From Anagrus nilaparvatae (taxonomy: Eukaryota; Arthropoda; Insecta; Hymenoptera; Mymaridae), in assembly GCA_022575985.1 (NCBI GenBank), contig JAKSXM010000007.1, positions 57,380,501 through 57,444,500 of the forward strand: a DNA stretch of 64,000 bases, written 5' to 3'. The notes beneath the pieces were generated by a model. It was not told the DNA's origin. It made no database searches and saw only the letters and a program-made list of their open reading frames with translations. Positions 10,690-23,500 of the stretch are shown here, one piece after another. Each line of letters opens with the position of its first letter. The stretch's first letter is position 1. The position numbers and the translations under genes are program-made.

Positions 10690-13600
10690 GTAAGAACCTA
10701 TAAATATTTTTAAAAAATAATATTTATATTATGTCGAATATTTATTATCTCTATAAAACTAGTTTATTTTTCAATAAAATATAGATAAATAATTTTCGCT
10801 CCGTTAATCAAATTAAACACACTATTTTTTTAATTAAAAATAAAATCTTGTTATTCTTTCGGTCTATATAATATTTTAATTTAAATAAATAATATTCAAA
10901 AAAGAGAGTTTTTAGATATCTTGCAGAACGAATATAAATAAAACCCGTACACGCGAGTATTTCAGTTATGCATATAAATTTTTTAAAAAAAACATGATTT
11001 TTTATTTATTAAAAGGGCGTTGCCATATTATTGTTATTGAATGCCGATATTTAAAATCAATATTTTTATTATATTTAAGTTAATTGTTATGTCTGTCTGT
11101 ATAAATTTTATTGTTTATTTAAAAGAGCGTCTGTAATATTATAAAGAAAATGCATGTTTAGTAACATGAAGCTGTTGTTTGAAAAAGAGAGATTCTCGGA
11201 AGCGGAGTATAAAAAAGTACCGGTTGCGTGGGCGGGCGTATATTAAATCTGTATTTATTTATTTAAACATGATAGTACTTTTTTTTATATTAAAAAAAAT
11301 TTTTTTTGAGGTTAGGAAATGTGTGATAATTAAATTTAAAGGAGGATCTGATTTATAACACCGTTGGTCATTAAGTTCATTGCACGTTAATTTATAAAGC
11401 CCTTCACTCTCTTTATTCTATCTTTTTATTTTCCTTTGTTGTTTATGGTTTGTCATGATATTATGAACTACGACCGTTAAACACGCTAAAAAAAAATTTT
11501 GTATTTTAATTTGGCACACCTATAAAAAAGAAACGACGATGAAGAAGACAAGACATTAATTTTAATTATTTATGGTTTGTAATAGTGTTAAAATAAATGA
11601 AGGTCAATGAACTTTTTATTAGGCAATTAAAATTATGTCATTTAAATGTGGTTTTTTACTTATCAAAATGTAATTAATTTTTTATTATAAAATTAACGCT
11701 AAGAAAAATAAAAGTCGTTTTACTACTATAAAAATATGAAATACTTGAAATTTTATATTTTATGTTGCTTGTGTTATCTGTATGAATTAATAATTATATA
11801 GGTATTTCATCAAATAGAGGTTATGTAATATTGTTGATAGTGTCTTTGATTATAAAATTAAAGTTATATGATTCATTATTATGTAGGTTTTTTTTTTGGT
11901 TTAATGTAAATATTATTTTGATGAATAATAATTGGTGCGGTGTTTTTTATTTTTGATGTTTGGGTATTTTTGGGGTTTATTTAACAAAGAGATAATTTTA
12001 TGTGTGGTTAAGTTATATAGTTTAAAAATCAATGAATTTTTATTGAATTTTTTTTCAGATTTTAATTTGATTTTAATTTTAAGGTGTAGTTTTTTTTTTT
12101 TATATTTCGCAGTGATATTAAAAGTTGAATTTTAAAATTATACTTGTTCTCTAGAGAATCCCTTATATCTAAATTGCAATAAATATTATAGTTTATTTAA
12201 TTTTAAAAGTTTTAATTCAATTAGCATATAAAATATATTGACCTATAAAATAATAATTTTAGAGATTAACTTAATCATTTTAAGATATAAAATTATCAAC
12301 CCTTAAATAATAATTGTGCAATGATTTTTAATACCTAATTGTTAATAAATGAGGGTAAAATATTTTTAGAGTTTATAGGTAAGTAAATTTTTTTTCTCAT
12401 AAATAAAATGTCTTTTTAATAGTATTAAATTTATGCCTGTGAAAATTTAATATCATTAATTATCTTTTATTAATTAACGTGATGAAAACAGCCAGTAATA
12501 TTGATTGAAGCTTAATAACTTTGATGATTACATAATCAATGTCCTGAATGGAATAATTAATTTGAATATATTTATACCAATTAGTACTAAAATATCAAGC
12601 AACGAATATTGGTTAAATCTATAATTCTACTTATGATATTTTATTTAAATTCCTTTCATTTTTGCATTTATCGCTTGATTTATTGAGCATTAAATTTTGA
12701 CTTGTCTAACCTGATTGTGGTTCTAACACATATTGATATTTGATTATATATATTTTTTATTTTTTGTAATAATTTTCATTTTTATTCATAACAAGTTTTT
12801 GATCAATTGATACTATAAATTTGAAGAAAACCATAGGTTGACTATACCAATTAATGACCATTTCCCAATTTAATGTCCAATACCATGTTATTCTTATATA
12901 AGTGATCATTAATACTAATAGGGAAAGCTTTGGTCACTAATTGTTATATTCACTCTATAATTATATTTATTCGAAGTTAATATAAATGCTTTTGCTTTTT
13001 AAATTTTCCTTATTGATAATATTTTAGTCTATAAGCTCTATTCGGCTCTATACGTATATTTAATGTTAAAGATTTAATTTTAATTATTTTAAATTATTAT
13101 ATTTAATAATTTTTACAATTATTATAAAATTTTTAGTGGTAAAATTTGAAAAAACCATATTAGTTACTGACGTGCCTAGATGTGAAAAGATAAAAATAAA
13201 TAAAAGTTAAATACAAGGTTTAATGGTTTAATATAAAATTTTCACATTTATAGCTTTGGGCCTTACAAACTAAATAACAAAAAGTAACATGCTCGAATTT
13301 TGAATATAGCTGGGCCTAGATTCTGTATTTATATCATCTATAACATATCACATGAAAAACAAAAAAAGTACTAACTTTTAATAAAATATTGACTTTTATA
13401 ACCAAACTACATCGCGAAAAGTACTACCATTTCTAAAAACATTTATTTTTGTGCAGTATCATTTATTGTGGATGGTACGGCTGCTTATCACTGTGATATG
13501 AATGCTGAATTATATATAATTTTTTTCTGATCTATAGGTCCCTTTTCCGCTGAAAACACGCATCACTATCGCACTAGATATATAGTGTCTCAGTGTTGCC

Positions 13601-15111
13601 GCTCTTCACCAGTATTGCTGTGGTTAATATAAATTTTTACTGCAATGTGTTTATATAACTTCACAAAGCCATTTCATTTGCGAGAAAAAATAAAATTTTT
13701 ATTTTCAATATTAAACTTATTGATATACTCAGAAAAAAAATATTTTCCAACCAATTCTTGGTTTTAATTAACAAATCAAATCTTATCAACGAAAAATCAT
13801 CAAACCAAAACATCAAAATTTAGCTATGATTTAGCAATAAATAATAATAACTTAAAAAATCTCAAAACAACCAAGCAACACCATAAAAAAATCTAATCTC
13901 TCTATTTAATAATAATAATTTAATATTTTCCAATATTATCAGACCAAACAACATTTTTACATAACACATTTAATACCCACACTTGTTAAATTATTTCATA
14001 AGATATTTATAACATTTACTTACTATAAAAGAGGAAATCGGAACAAGTAATTTTATTTTTCTCTCTATCCGTTTTCTATGCACAACCTACACGCTAAATT
14101 TATGTATTGTTTATTTAAATTACATTTAACCTACGCTAGAAATATTTACAATTATAAATAAATAAATTGTGAAACTTTTAAGTAAAAAAAAAATATTTTC
14201 TTCCGTTTTAAATGAATTCATTTAACCTACATAAATTAATTTGAACGAAAATTTCACTAAAAATATTTCTGTACTTTATTGTCATTGTTTAGATGTACAA
14301 AAAACTTATAATTAACAAGAACTTTAAAAAAGACACATTAATTTTTGTATAAAAAGTTTATTAATAAAAAAAAACCGCAAAAAAACTAAAGATGCGTCAA
14401 TGTAGTAGTTACGAGTAGTTATTACAGGACGTTCCCACACATATTCACTCTCCCATGAGAAAAATATAATAATTATTTAATATTTTTTAATATTTTTTTT
14501 TTATTTAAAAAAACGTAAAGTTGACCTTTTAATTCATGCGCATACATAAAAAATACAAATTTTCTTTTATGTATGAGATACTTTTTTTATTCTTTTTACA
14601 TCAATTATAACGTTTAGTAGTAGTTTTATACATGCGTTAAATAATAATAATAATAATAATGATAATGCTTGAAGCTATAATGTGAATGCGAAAGACTTTT
14701 TTATAACAAACATGGACTTATATGGTACTTTTATCGAGCTGGAGATGCAATTTCTTTCTCTTTTGTGAATGCTTCTTCTTTTTTTTTTTTCCTTTTTTTG
14801 AAAGTATTTGACCTTGACAAGGATGTTCAAGATTCTTCGCTGTGTGTTCCAATTATTATTTTACTTTTTATTACTCTTGTTATTATCGATTAATTTTTGA
14901 AAGGTATTTTTGAAGGATTTAAAAATTTTTGTTTTCATTTGTATTAAAACTATTTTTGGATACTTTTATTAAGTTGGAAAAATATTAGTTCTCCACTAAA
15001 ATTGAATGATTATCTTAATGATTATAGTAAATTGACGGTTCATAAAGTAAAAAAAAGGAAGGGTATTTTAATTAACAGCCATGCCTTTTTATGTGTTATA
15101 ATAATGTTTTT
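10690..15111 (+). other. Start of a long intron (probable)
   Basis: The interval begins with the donor GTAAGA and has no supported exon. It is AT-rich with scattered short poly-T and TAA-type microsatellites (AATAAT run near 14640-14660). Very long first introns are common in insect neuronal and scaffold genes, so an intron is the likeliest reading. The acceptor is not identifiable. Confidence 0.4.
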
Positions 15112-15522
15112 GACTGTATAAAATTGGTAGAATAGAACATTTTCGAAAAATTAGTAAATTTTCAAAAAAATTTGTAAATATTCGAAAAAAATCGTATATT
15201 TACTAAATTTAGTATATTAACAATAAATTCGAGTATTCTCGATTTTTTTTTTTGAATTCGTAAGAAAAATTGATAATTTACATTTTTTTTTCGAAAATTT
15301 ACAAAAAATAGTTGTAAATTTACGAAAAATAGTTATGAATTTACAACTTTTTTCATAAATTCACAAAAAAAAAATCGAGATTTCTCGAATTTTTCGAGAA
15401 TATACTAAATTTAGTAAATTTACGATTTTTATCGAATATTTACAAAATTTTTTGAAAATTTACTAATTCTTTGAAAAAATTCTATTTTTTTTGTAAATCT
15501 AAGAAAGTTACTTTTTACAGTG
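15112..15522. mobile_element. Foldback (MITE-like) element, ~411 bp
   Basis: The two halves are near reverse complements. AATTAGTAAATTTTCAAAAA is followed by TTTGTAAATATTCGA and TACTAAATTTAGTATATT on the left; the same words appear in the reverse complement of the right half. The outer ends are CTGTATAAAA on the left and, read inwards from the right, CACTGTAAAAA. The centre contains mirrored TCGAGTATTCTCGA and TCGAGATTTCTCGA motifs. No coding capacity. Ends are not exact and no clear target duplication was found, so the superfamily is open. Confidence 0.75.
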
Positions 15523-17470
15523 TAGCTACTGGAAAATAGATGAAACCGTCAAAATAGTTTTTAGTGACCAAACTGACGTATATATAGGGTGGAAACATTA
15601 AGGACACGATTTCATAAAGCATATTTATACTATAGATTTTTAGGGGCACTAATTTCAAATCCTGCTTGTAATAATCAAACTCTAGTAATTGTATCTAAAA
15701 ATTTATTAAAATTCTACTTGAAGACAATTTCAAAGATCCTGATCCAGCATAAATTTAATAGATTTTAAGTGGTAGATAATTAAGTGTAACAGCTCTGATG
15801 TTCCTAAAATCTAGCAAAAATATGCTTTATGAAATCACTCATATTCAACCATGTAATCAACATTCCTAGCACCAATAAAGTCTGCAGTCGTTTTATTAAA
15901 ACGTATTCAAAATAATCTTGAATATTCCTCATGATTATTTTCCCATAAATTGAAATAAAAAGAAAATTCAATTTAAAAAAAATAATTAAAAAAATATTAA
16001 AAAATTTACATTATTAACCCTGTCAATTTAATAAACTGCTCATAAACAACAAGAAAAAGATAGACAAGAATATTAAATTTAAAAAAAGTCCGTATGATTG
16101 ATTGATAGAACTATAAAATAGTATGTGATTGTTTTATTTATTGATTATAGGAATTTTGAAGTCTCTTCAGATAGGAAATAAATGTCAATAACTAAAAAAA
16201 AACATGCGACCGTTATCAAGTTTTTAAAAAAAAATTTATATATAAATTCTCTCATTCCTCATATATAATATAAATATCATCTTGAATTTATCATTGTCAC
16301 ACGATATAATTATTATAATTTTCATCTACATCCATGAATTAAAAATAATTTTTTTTTTTTTATCTTTTTTAATGACGTTTTTATGTCATCATATGTGTAA
16401 ATGTTTATAAATATTATATGCTAAGCATATGTGTTTTTGTATATATATGAGAATGTGCTGATATAATAATTTCTTATTTCGAAAAAAAAAACGTACATAA
16501 CCTATAAAAAATGTATATTATCTGTATTTTAAATATCTCATTTTTATTATAATACAGGATGATTTTTCTGTTCTATTGTTTTCTTTAATACAACGTTTTT
16601 TTTAATTAACAGCTGCTATGATTCGCTCTGAGGTTACTGGTAGATCTATATTTATTAATTATTTTAAATTGAATTAGATGATTATTATAGTTGTGTTATT
16701 GTGTTTAACTCAATAGTGCAATAATTATAAATATAATTTTTTTTGTATATAAAATGACATTGATAATTGTTTTAAATTAATTTTATTATTACACATGTGT
16801 CATTTTTAGACGGGTTTTAAGGTCAAAAATTATTTTTTATATTAAGATTTTTTTTTTTGTTGGATTAATGGGTTTTTGAAATTTTATATTTTGTAACTTT
16901 TATATTTTTAATTTGGCTCGAGGTTTTATTAAGGCTTAGAAAATCTAATTTACAATTAAGTAATTTTCAAATTTCAGAGTTTATATTTCAGTTTAATAAT
17001 TCGGGTGGTTTTGAAAATTTTGACCCTGTGTGAAGATTTTCTCTATACTTTTGTTGATTTAATCGTTGATTAAATGCTCGATAAAATACAATATTAAATG
17101 CATCCAAAAATTTTAAATGAATTAAAATGGATCTACCTCAGTGAAGCATACGTATTTTTTGTCACTGAAAACAATTTTGAGAGTCTCGTCCATTTTCAAT
17201 TTCGGATAACGCTTTTTTCGCCCAAAATAAGCAAAAAATAAAATTTTTGAATAATGTTGCTAATTAAGCCAATCTTTGGTACGAAAACTTTTTTGAAATT
17301 AAAATTTAATGATAATAATTCTGAACTGAAATTTATGACGTGGCCAGAAAAAGCTTGTGAATATGTGTAAGATGTTTGAAAACAGCTCTAACTACTATTT
17401 TCGAGGTTAAAAAGTTAGTGATCCGCCGTGATTCGCCAACTGATTTCAAAATTTGTTTCAATCAGCAACA
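15523..17470. other. AT-rich non-coding DNA
   Basis: Nothing coding is supported. The stretch 17150-17440 is less AT-rich and contains TTCGGATAACGCTTTTTTCG and CGCCGTGATTCGCC, words that look like decayed repeat sequence related to the block at 22440-22960. Confidence 0.4.
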
Positions 17471-17480
17471 TTCTATAAAA

Positions 17481-17650
17481 TGGAACATGTTCACATAGGG
17501 AGGGTTATTTGAAAAAGACTCCAAATTCTAGGAGGGGGCAGGGGTGAAAAAGTGAAGTTTTCAATGAAAGTGACGTATTTAGGGTGGGCTCAAATAGACT
17601 TAAAATATTTTTTTTTTTAGGGACTTTTGGACCTGCTTTTGGAGGCCCTA
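17481..17650. repeat. Dispersed repeat related to the element at 33765-34261
   Basis: Starts TGGAACATGTTCA, then GGG-rich sequence, GGGGGCAGGGGTGAAAAAGTG, GTGACGT, and TTTAGGGACTTTTGG. The same words occur in the same order at 33766-33900, so this is a truncated copy of that family. Confidence 0.65.
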
Positions 17651-17990
17651 GAATACTTCAGGTTTATAGCTTAGGATAATTTCAATTTAGGGACTTGTTA
17701 TAATTTCGGTTCTAGTAGGAAGTATAAGGTATTCATTTGTTAGAAAATTAAAATTCTTTACTTAAAGTTTTCAAGTATTGATGCAAATTTTTTGTTTGGC
17801 ACTAAAAAATTATTGACTGCATGTAGAATTTTAAATAAATTTAAAAAGCAGATCACTTTATGAAAGAAGGACCAAAATATTTATTATTTAAGTATCCTAA
17901 TAGTTAAATTTGAATAATAAATTAATGTTAATTAAAAAGTTTATTCATAAAAAATCTTTATTATACAAGTTTTCCACTTAATCATGTATA

Positions 17991-18030
17991 CAAAATATGT
18001 AGTTATTGTATACAATAACTACATATTTTG
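17991..18030. repeat. 40-bp perfect palindrome
   Basis: Left half CAAAATATGTAGTTATTGTA is followed without any spacer by its exact reverse complement (centre between 18010 and 18011). It can extrude as a perfect 20-bp-stem cruciform. It could be a young hairpin-derived duplication; no function can be assigned. Confidence 0.9.
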
Positions 18031-19295
18031 ATTACTGTTAATACTCGAAACGTGATTTGAAAAAAAAATCTTTAAGAAACAAATAAAATTCTTGTTAAAA
18101 GTTAATATGTCAAGCTAGCTTTAGTATAATAAAAAACAAATTATCTAAGACAAAAATGACTCATTTATATAAAAAGACCTTCAAAAATAAAAAAAGTGTT
18201 TCAATTATAAAAAAAAAAATAAATAAATAAATATAAGCAAGGTACACAGCTAGCTCTGATCGATCATTATCATTTAATAATAAATAAAAAGATGAATTTT
18301 TAAGTTAATATTTACTCTTTTAATTTACACTTGTTGTTATTAAATAATATAATCAAGGATTTTTTTCTAGATACATAACCTCAATTTTTATATTTTAGTA
18401 TGTAATTATTATAAATACAGGTATATTGACTTATTTTTATTTTTTAAATCTATAATAATTGAGAATTTAAAATCTGATGTAATTTTTCTTATATACTTTG
18501 TTAATTTATAACAATTAAAATATTTTATTTATCAATAAATATAAAAAACTTATATTGCAACAAAATATGAATTTTTATGTTTAGTCAGTTATTTTATTAA
18601 CTTTGTACTTTTCTTTGTGAGTAGAAAAAATATGAAAAATAAAAATTCTGATAATCATCATGACTGTACAAAATAAAAAAACAGATTTTTTAATATTTTA
18701 TTAGTAATCTGTATAAAAAAGATTATTTATTATTTTTTTTCATTATGTACATACTTGCTGTTTCTTTTGTAATGCAAAAATAAAAAGGTTTTTCTTTTAT
18801 TATCAGAATATATATTAAATTTTTTATTGTTTGGGTTGTTTATTCATATTATTACAAGCAAAATATTTTATAATTTCCATTAAGTAATTTTATGAAATCA
18901 TCAGAGATTTTTTACAGTTTTTATGCATAATTGGTACCAGCTTGTTTTATTGTTTTATTTGTAAGTCTTGAGTTAAGTTTTGTTTGGTACTAAATGTATA
19001 AATTTTACTTGTACTGCCAATACTTTAGATTCGACTTGAGAAGAAAATTTAAGAAATTATCGAGAAATTATTCATCATGCTTGTCTGAAAATTTTTTTGA
19101 TTTTCTGACCACTTGGATAGTAGGTCAAAGCTCCAAATCCTTAGCTTGCTTCACTCCGATTTTTCGGGGCGCATAGCCCCAAATTTGAGAATCCTGTAAC
19201 ACGAAATTAGGTTCACGACTAAATGTTTATATTTATTTAAAAAATTTGTTTGAATTTAAGGTTATAAAAAAAGTAAAAAAAAACAAACGATTATT
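18031..19295. other. AT-rich non-coding DNA
   Basis: No gene supported. The last 130 bases (CGATTTTTCGGGGCGCATAG and around) are GC-richer repeat-like sequence into which the following element is inserted. Confidence 0.4.
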
Positions 19296-19299
19296 TTAA

Positions 19300-20020
19300 C
19301 GACGCTCTGTCCACCACAGGGTGTTTTTTGCGCAGCATATTTGTAACTAAAAAATTTTAACCATATATTTATTTATAATAATTTTTTAATGAAATAATCA
19401 ATGCTTTTCAGCATTAAGTACAAGAATATGAAAAAAAAAAATTAAAAATGTTTATTTGTTTAAACAAATCCGACCTGTTAAATTTTAAAAATTTTTGGGT
19501 CATAAAAGCCTGAGTTCCCAGATCTGGGCTACTTGGATCAAAATTCTGCTTGGCTCATATTGAAGATCATTCAATTCTAGGTGGAGGTATCGTGGGAAAT
19601 TTTTCGCTAAACCTCTTCAGTAATGAGTTACAGCTATTTGTTTATAAATTTTAGAGCATTTTAAACTTTTATTTTATAAACAAATAGCTGTAACTCATTA
19701 CTGAAGAGGTTTAGCGAAAAATTTCCCACGATACCTCCACCTAGAATTGAATGATCTTCAATATGAGCCAAGCAGAATTTTGATCCAAGTAGCCCAGATC
19801 TGGGAACTCAGGCTTTTATGACCCAAAAATTTTAAAAATTTAACAGGTCGTATTTGTTTAAACAAATAAACATTTTTAATTTTTTTTTTTATATTCTTGT
19901 ACTTAATGCTGAAAAGCATTGATTCTTTCATTAAAAAATTATTATAAATAAATATATGTTTAAAATATTTTAGTTACAAATATGCTGCGCAAAAAACACC
20001 CTGTGATGGACAGAGCGTCC
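19300..20020. mobile_element. TTAA-flanked inverted-repeat element, 721 bp
   Basis: The left arm (19300-19648) and right arm (19673-20020) are near-perfect reverse complements of about 349 bp around a 24-bp spacer. Outermost bases read (C/G)GACGCTCTGTCC from both ends. The element is flanked by TTAA on each side (19296-19299 and 20021-20024). A TTAA target duplication is the hallmark of piggyBac-type transposases, so this is probably a non-autonomous, fully foldback element mobilised by one. It has no coding capacity. The high identity between arms argues for recent origin or arm-to-arm correction. Confidence 0.85.
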
Positions 20021-20182
20021 TTAAGGAAATTGGTAATTTTTGAGCTCTCCTCCCCGAAATTCGGCTTCATGTTCAACAAATACTTAGTAACGTTCACGAC
20101 TTAACCGACTTAATATAATTGGTCATTAAACAAACAAGATTTTCAGTGTAATTGATTTAAAATTCTTTAGAAATCTTAAGTC

Positions 20183-20560
20183 TACACTGAAAATAAAATT
20201 TGGCTGCTGCTGTTGCTACCGAAGTTCTGGTAGTGGTAGCTGGATTTTAAAACTTTTTTAAATGGGTGCAAATGGCATAAGACCTATAAAAAAAGTTCAT
20301 AAAAAATTTTTTGTTTAAGTCCCACTGTATCACCCAATTATCACCGTGCTTGCATTTTAAATAAATTTAAACTCACTTTTAAAAATTTTCTTTACGTTTT
20401 AAGCTATTTTCCTCGCCATATTCAATCGTTTAAAGCAAAAAAAAATTCCGACAAAGAAAAATAGGTTAAAATATTTAGTTTTTTTTAAGTTAATCAAGCT
20501 TACGTATAAGTTTATCTAAAATATTACTAGTTCCCACAACCAGAATTTTTATTCAGTGTA
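20183..20560. mobile_element. MITE with TACACTGAA termini, ~378 bp
   Basis: The left end TACACTGAAAATAAAATTTG is mirrored by the right end CCAGAATTTTTATTCAGTGT(A). TIRs are short (about 20 bp, two or three differences). The interior begins with a CTG-rich stretch (GGCTGCTGCTGTTGCTACC). A further TTTTCAGTGTAATTG at about 20134-20148 may belong to a second, truncated copy. TA-ending TIRs suggest a Tc1/mariner-type or similar source, unproven. Confidence 0.6.
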
Positions 20561-23500
20561 CATAATTAAATTTAATTCAGAAATAATCCTTAATAGCCCA
20601 AAATTTTCCCTCTAAAACAGTTTTTTTCCAGAAAAACGGAATTTCTTTAATTAAATAAAAAAATTTTAGTTAAATAAATTTCGTTAATTAAATGATATTT
20701 GTCGAAATTTGGCGAGATTCAGACACCAGATTTATGCCAGAGATTTAAGTTCGGCTTCCAAACTTAGATTCTATTCGGATAAATAATAAACTTGCTTTAA
20801 ATTATACTAATACAACAAGAAGTCCAATTGATCCGATTAGATAACATATATGTAAAAGGAACGGAATTCGGGCCATTTAGTTTTTCTCTTCTAATTTCTT
20901 AAAAAATTCCTGGCTCAATTTACAAAATCAATCACACAATTAATTTATTGATTTATTATTTGTTCTTTTTTAGGCGAGTTTTTAGGAATTCTTAATTTCA
21001 AACTAAATCAAGTAATTTTTTCTTTTCAAGAAAATAAATAAAATTTGCAAATATTTTATAAAAATTTTTTTTCTTTTCATAAATACTCTATTTTTACGTC
21101 AATTTATTTAAAAGCACCAACTCATTTCATTCCCTTTTATTCGCTTCTTACCGTTTCATGCAAATGCATTTTAAGCTTGATTTTTTAAGTATATACCTTA
21201 GTCTCATCCCCGCCTTAATCATACTTCTTTCTTTGCAAATATTATTACAAAAAGAATGAACATAAATGTTTCTTTTTGAATTTGCATAAAAGCCCAACGT
21301 AAGGGAAAATCCAGTTAATTTACATGATTGAATTTATATTATTAAAAGGTATATGAAATTGATTGTTCCTGGAATGCAAGTAATGAGATTAATTTCTTTT
21401 TCATGTTATCGTACACTGAAAGACCAAATTAAGGTGATGAGTGACCAAATTTTTATAATTTTTAAAAAGTCTTAACCCATTTAATTTAGAAATAATTATG
21501 AGAAATCTAAAAATTGCCAAAATTACTATTTTAATGTCAGTTTTGATGCTACGCTTTTGAAAACGAACTAAATGACTTCCAGTTTATCTTATACTCAATT
21601 TAAGACTTTCCAGAGATTTAAAATCCCTGTAAATCGTGATGATTTATGATATTAATAAATAATACATCTTCTCTCCATAATATTTTTTGAACAAGAGTTT
21701 TTTGAACCAATACACTACACATCAAACTTCGATTTTTCTAAAACTTGAAATTCGCATAAAAATAGAATTTTCAGTCATTAATTTAAGTTCATTCATAATA
21801 AATCAGTAAATAACACTACAGAGTACAACATCAAACAGACAATTTTGCATACATCAAAAAAGAATATAATTTTAAAATATTAAATGGCTTGTTTTATCGC
21901 AATAGTGTCTTGGTTGGTATACTTGGACAATTAGAAAGATTACCATCATTTTGTGCAGTTAAAGAGATTTATTTAAAGATAAATAGTGTACTATAATTAA
22001 ATTATGTTTGTCGTTGTCGTCGTATCGTCGACGCCATTGTTATAGTTAAAGAAACATAGTAGTCTTAAAAAAATAAAAATTGTGGGAATTATGGATTGTT
22101 AGTTTTATTACTCTTTGCTCTATATTACATTATTTTTCTCTATTGTTTAATTAATTTATTACGTTGGCTTTTTTTTCTTTTAAGTGTAAAATTTAGTACT
22201 CTAATTATTTAACCATAACATTTTAAAATTAGTTTATATTAAGTTATTTTCTCTTTAATTTAATTAATTTTATTAGATTTTTTTCATTTATGAAAGTATA
22301 CTTGGTTTTATTTATTAATTTAGATAACGTTAATATATTTTGTATGCCCTGTTTCCACACGCATTTGCAAGGCTTGAATTATGTAAACAGTCTGCGAGTT
22401 TAAATTTTTTAAAATTTTTTATTCTGTCTTTGGCAATGGAGGTGAGAAAGATATGCTAAGGGTTTTTCGGGCTGCTGATTTCGAAAATCGAGGTTCAGCT
22501 CGTCAGCAAAAATCGTGTAAAACTTTTAAATTATTAGCAAAAGATCACTTCTTCTAAAGGTATTTTTGCGATATTCGCAAACCATAACGAAATTTAGCTC
22601 ATTGCTGTCAAATGCAAACGCTAAGCAAAATCGCATTCCTGAAAAATTGAACCATAAAATGTATGGTTTAAAAAGTTATGTGTGACGAGTTGGTCATGAG
22701 GATGCTATTTTCAAAATTCAAGCTGAACCGCCATATTTTTTTTCAGTTAAATTTTTCAAAGCTGGGATTTTGCATATCGGCTATATTTGCCCTCTATATT
22801 CATTAGTCCCATTTCTGCGTGGCAACAAATTTTTCACCTTGGTGCCAAAATTTTTTTAGCCCTTTTCCCCTCAGATTGGTACAGATTTTTTCGAGGGTTT
22901 TTTACAAACCTTGGAATTCGAGATTAGTGATCTAAAAAATATGCTTTAGATGAAATTTTTTTAAAATTTAATGTATTTGACTTCTTTTCCTTACATGAGA
23001 TCTCTGAATCCGTAATTAGAAGCTTCTAAAACTTATAATTCGGCTAATAAGGATTACGTGTGGGTTCATAAATATTTGATGGCAAAAACACGCTTAGAAA
23101 GAGGTGTTTTTTTTTGCTAATTTATTGATGTTAACTCGTGTTAACTTTACTTAATAGTTTTATTTAATGTCAAATTTAATGTTGGAAAGTTGGAAACCGA
23201 AGTTGAAACCTTGATTCTCGCAATCAGTGACTTAAAAAACCTTTAGAAGACCTTTGCTCATATCAATTACCAAAAATAACCACAAAATCGTGATGTGAAT
23301 GAAGTCATGTGTGAATTACCCAATTTAAAACGATTCATAATCAGTTTAATAGATATCCTATAGTAAATTTTAAACTGTGATCTGAGAATTCTTTTTCTTA
23401 TGGCCAAGGGTTATGTACGTGCAACGGCTGCAATATATACGTGCTTTCTAGACTTTGAGAAAAAAAAGGAAAGAATTTTTATTACATATCTATCAATTTT

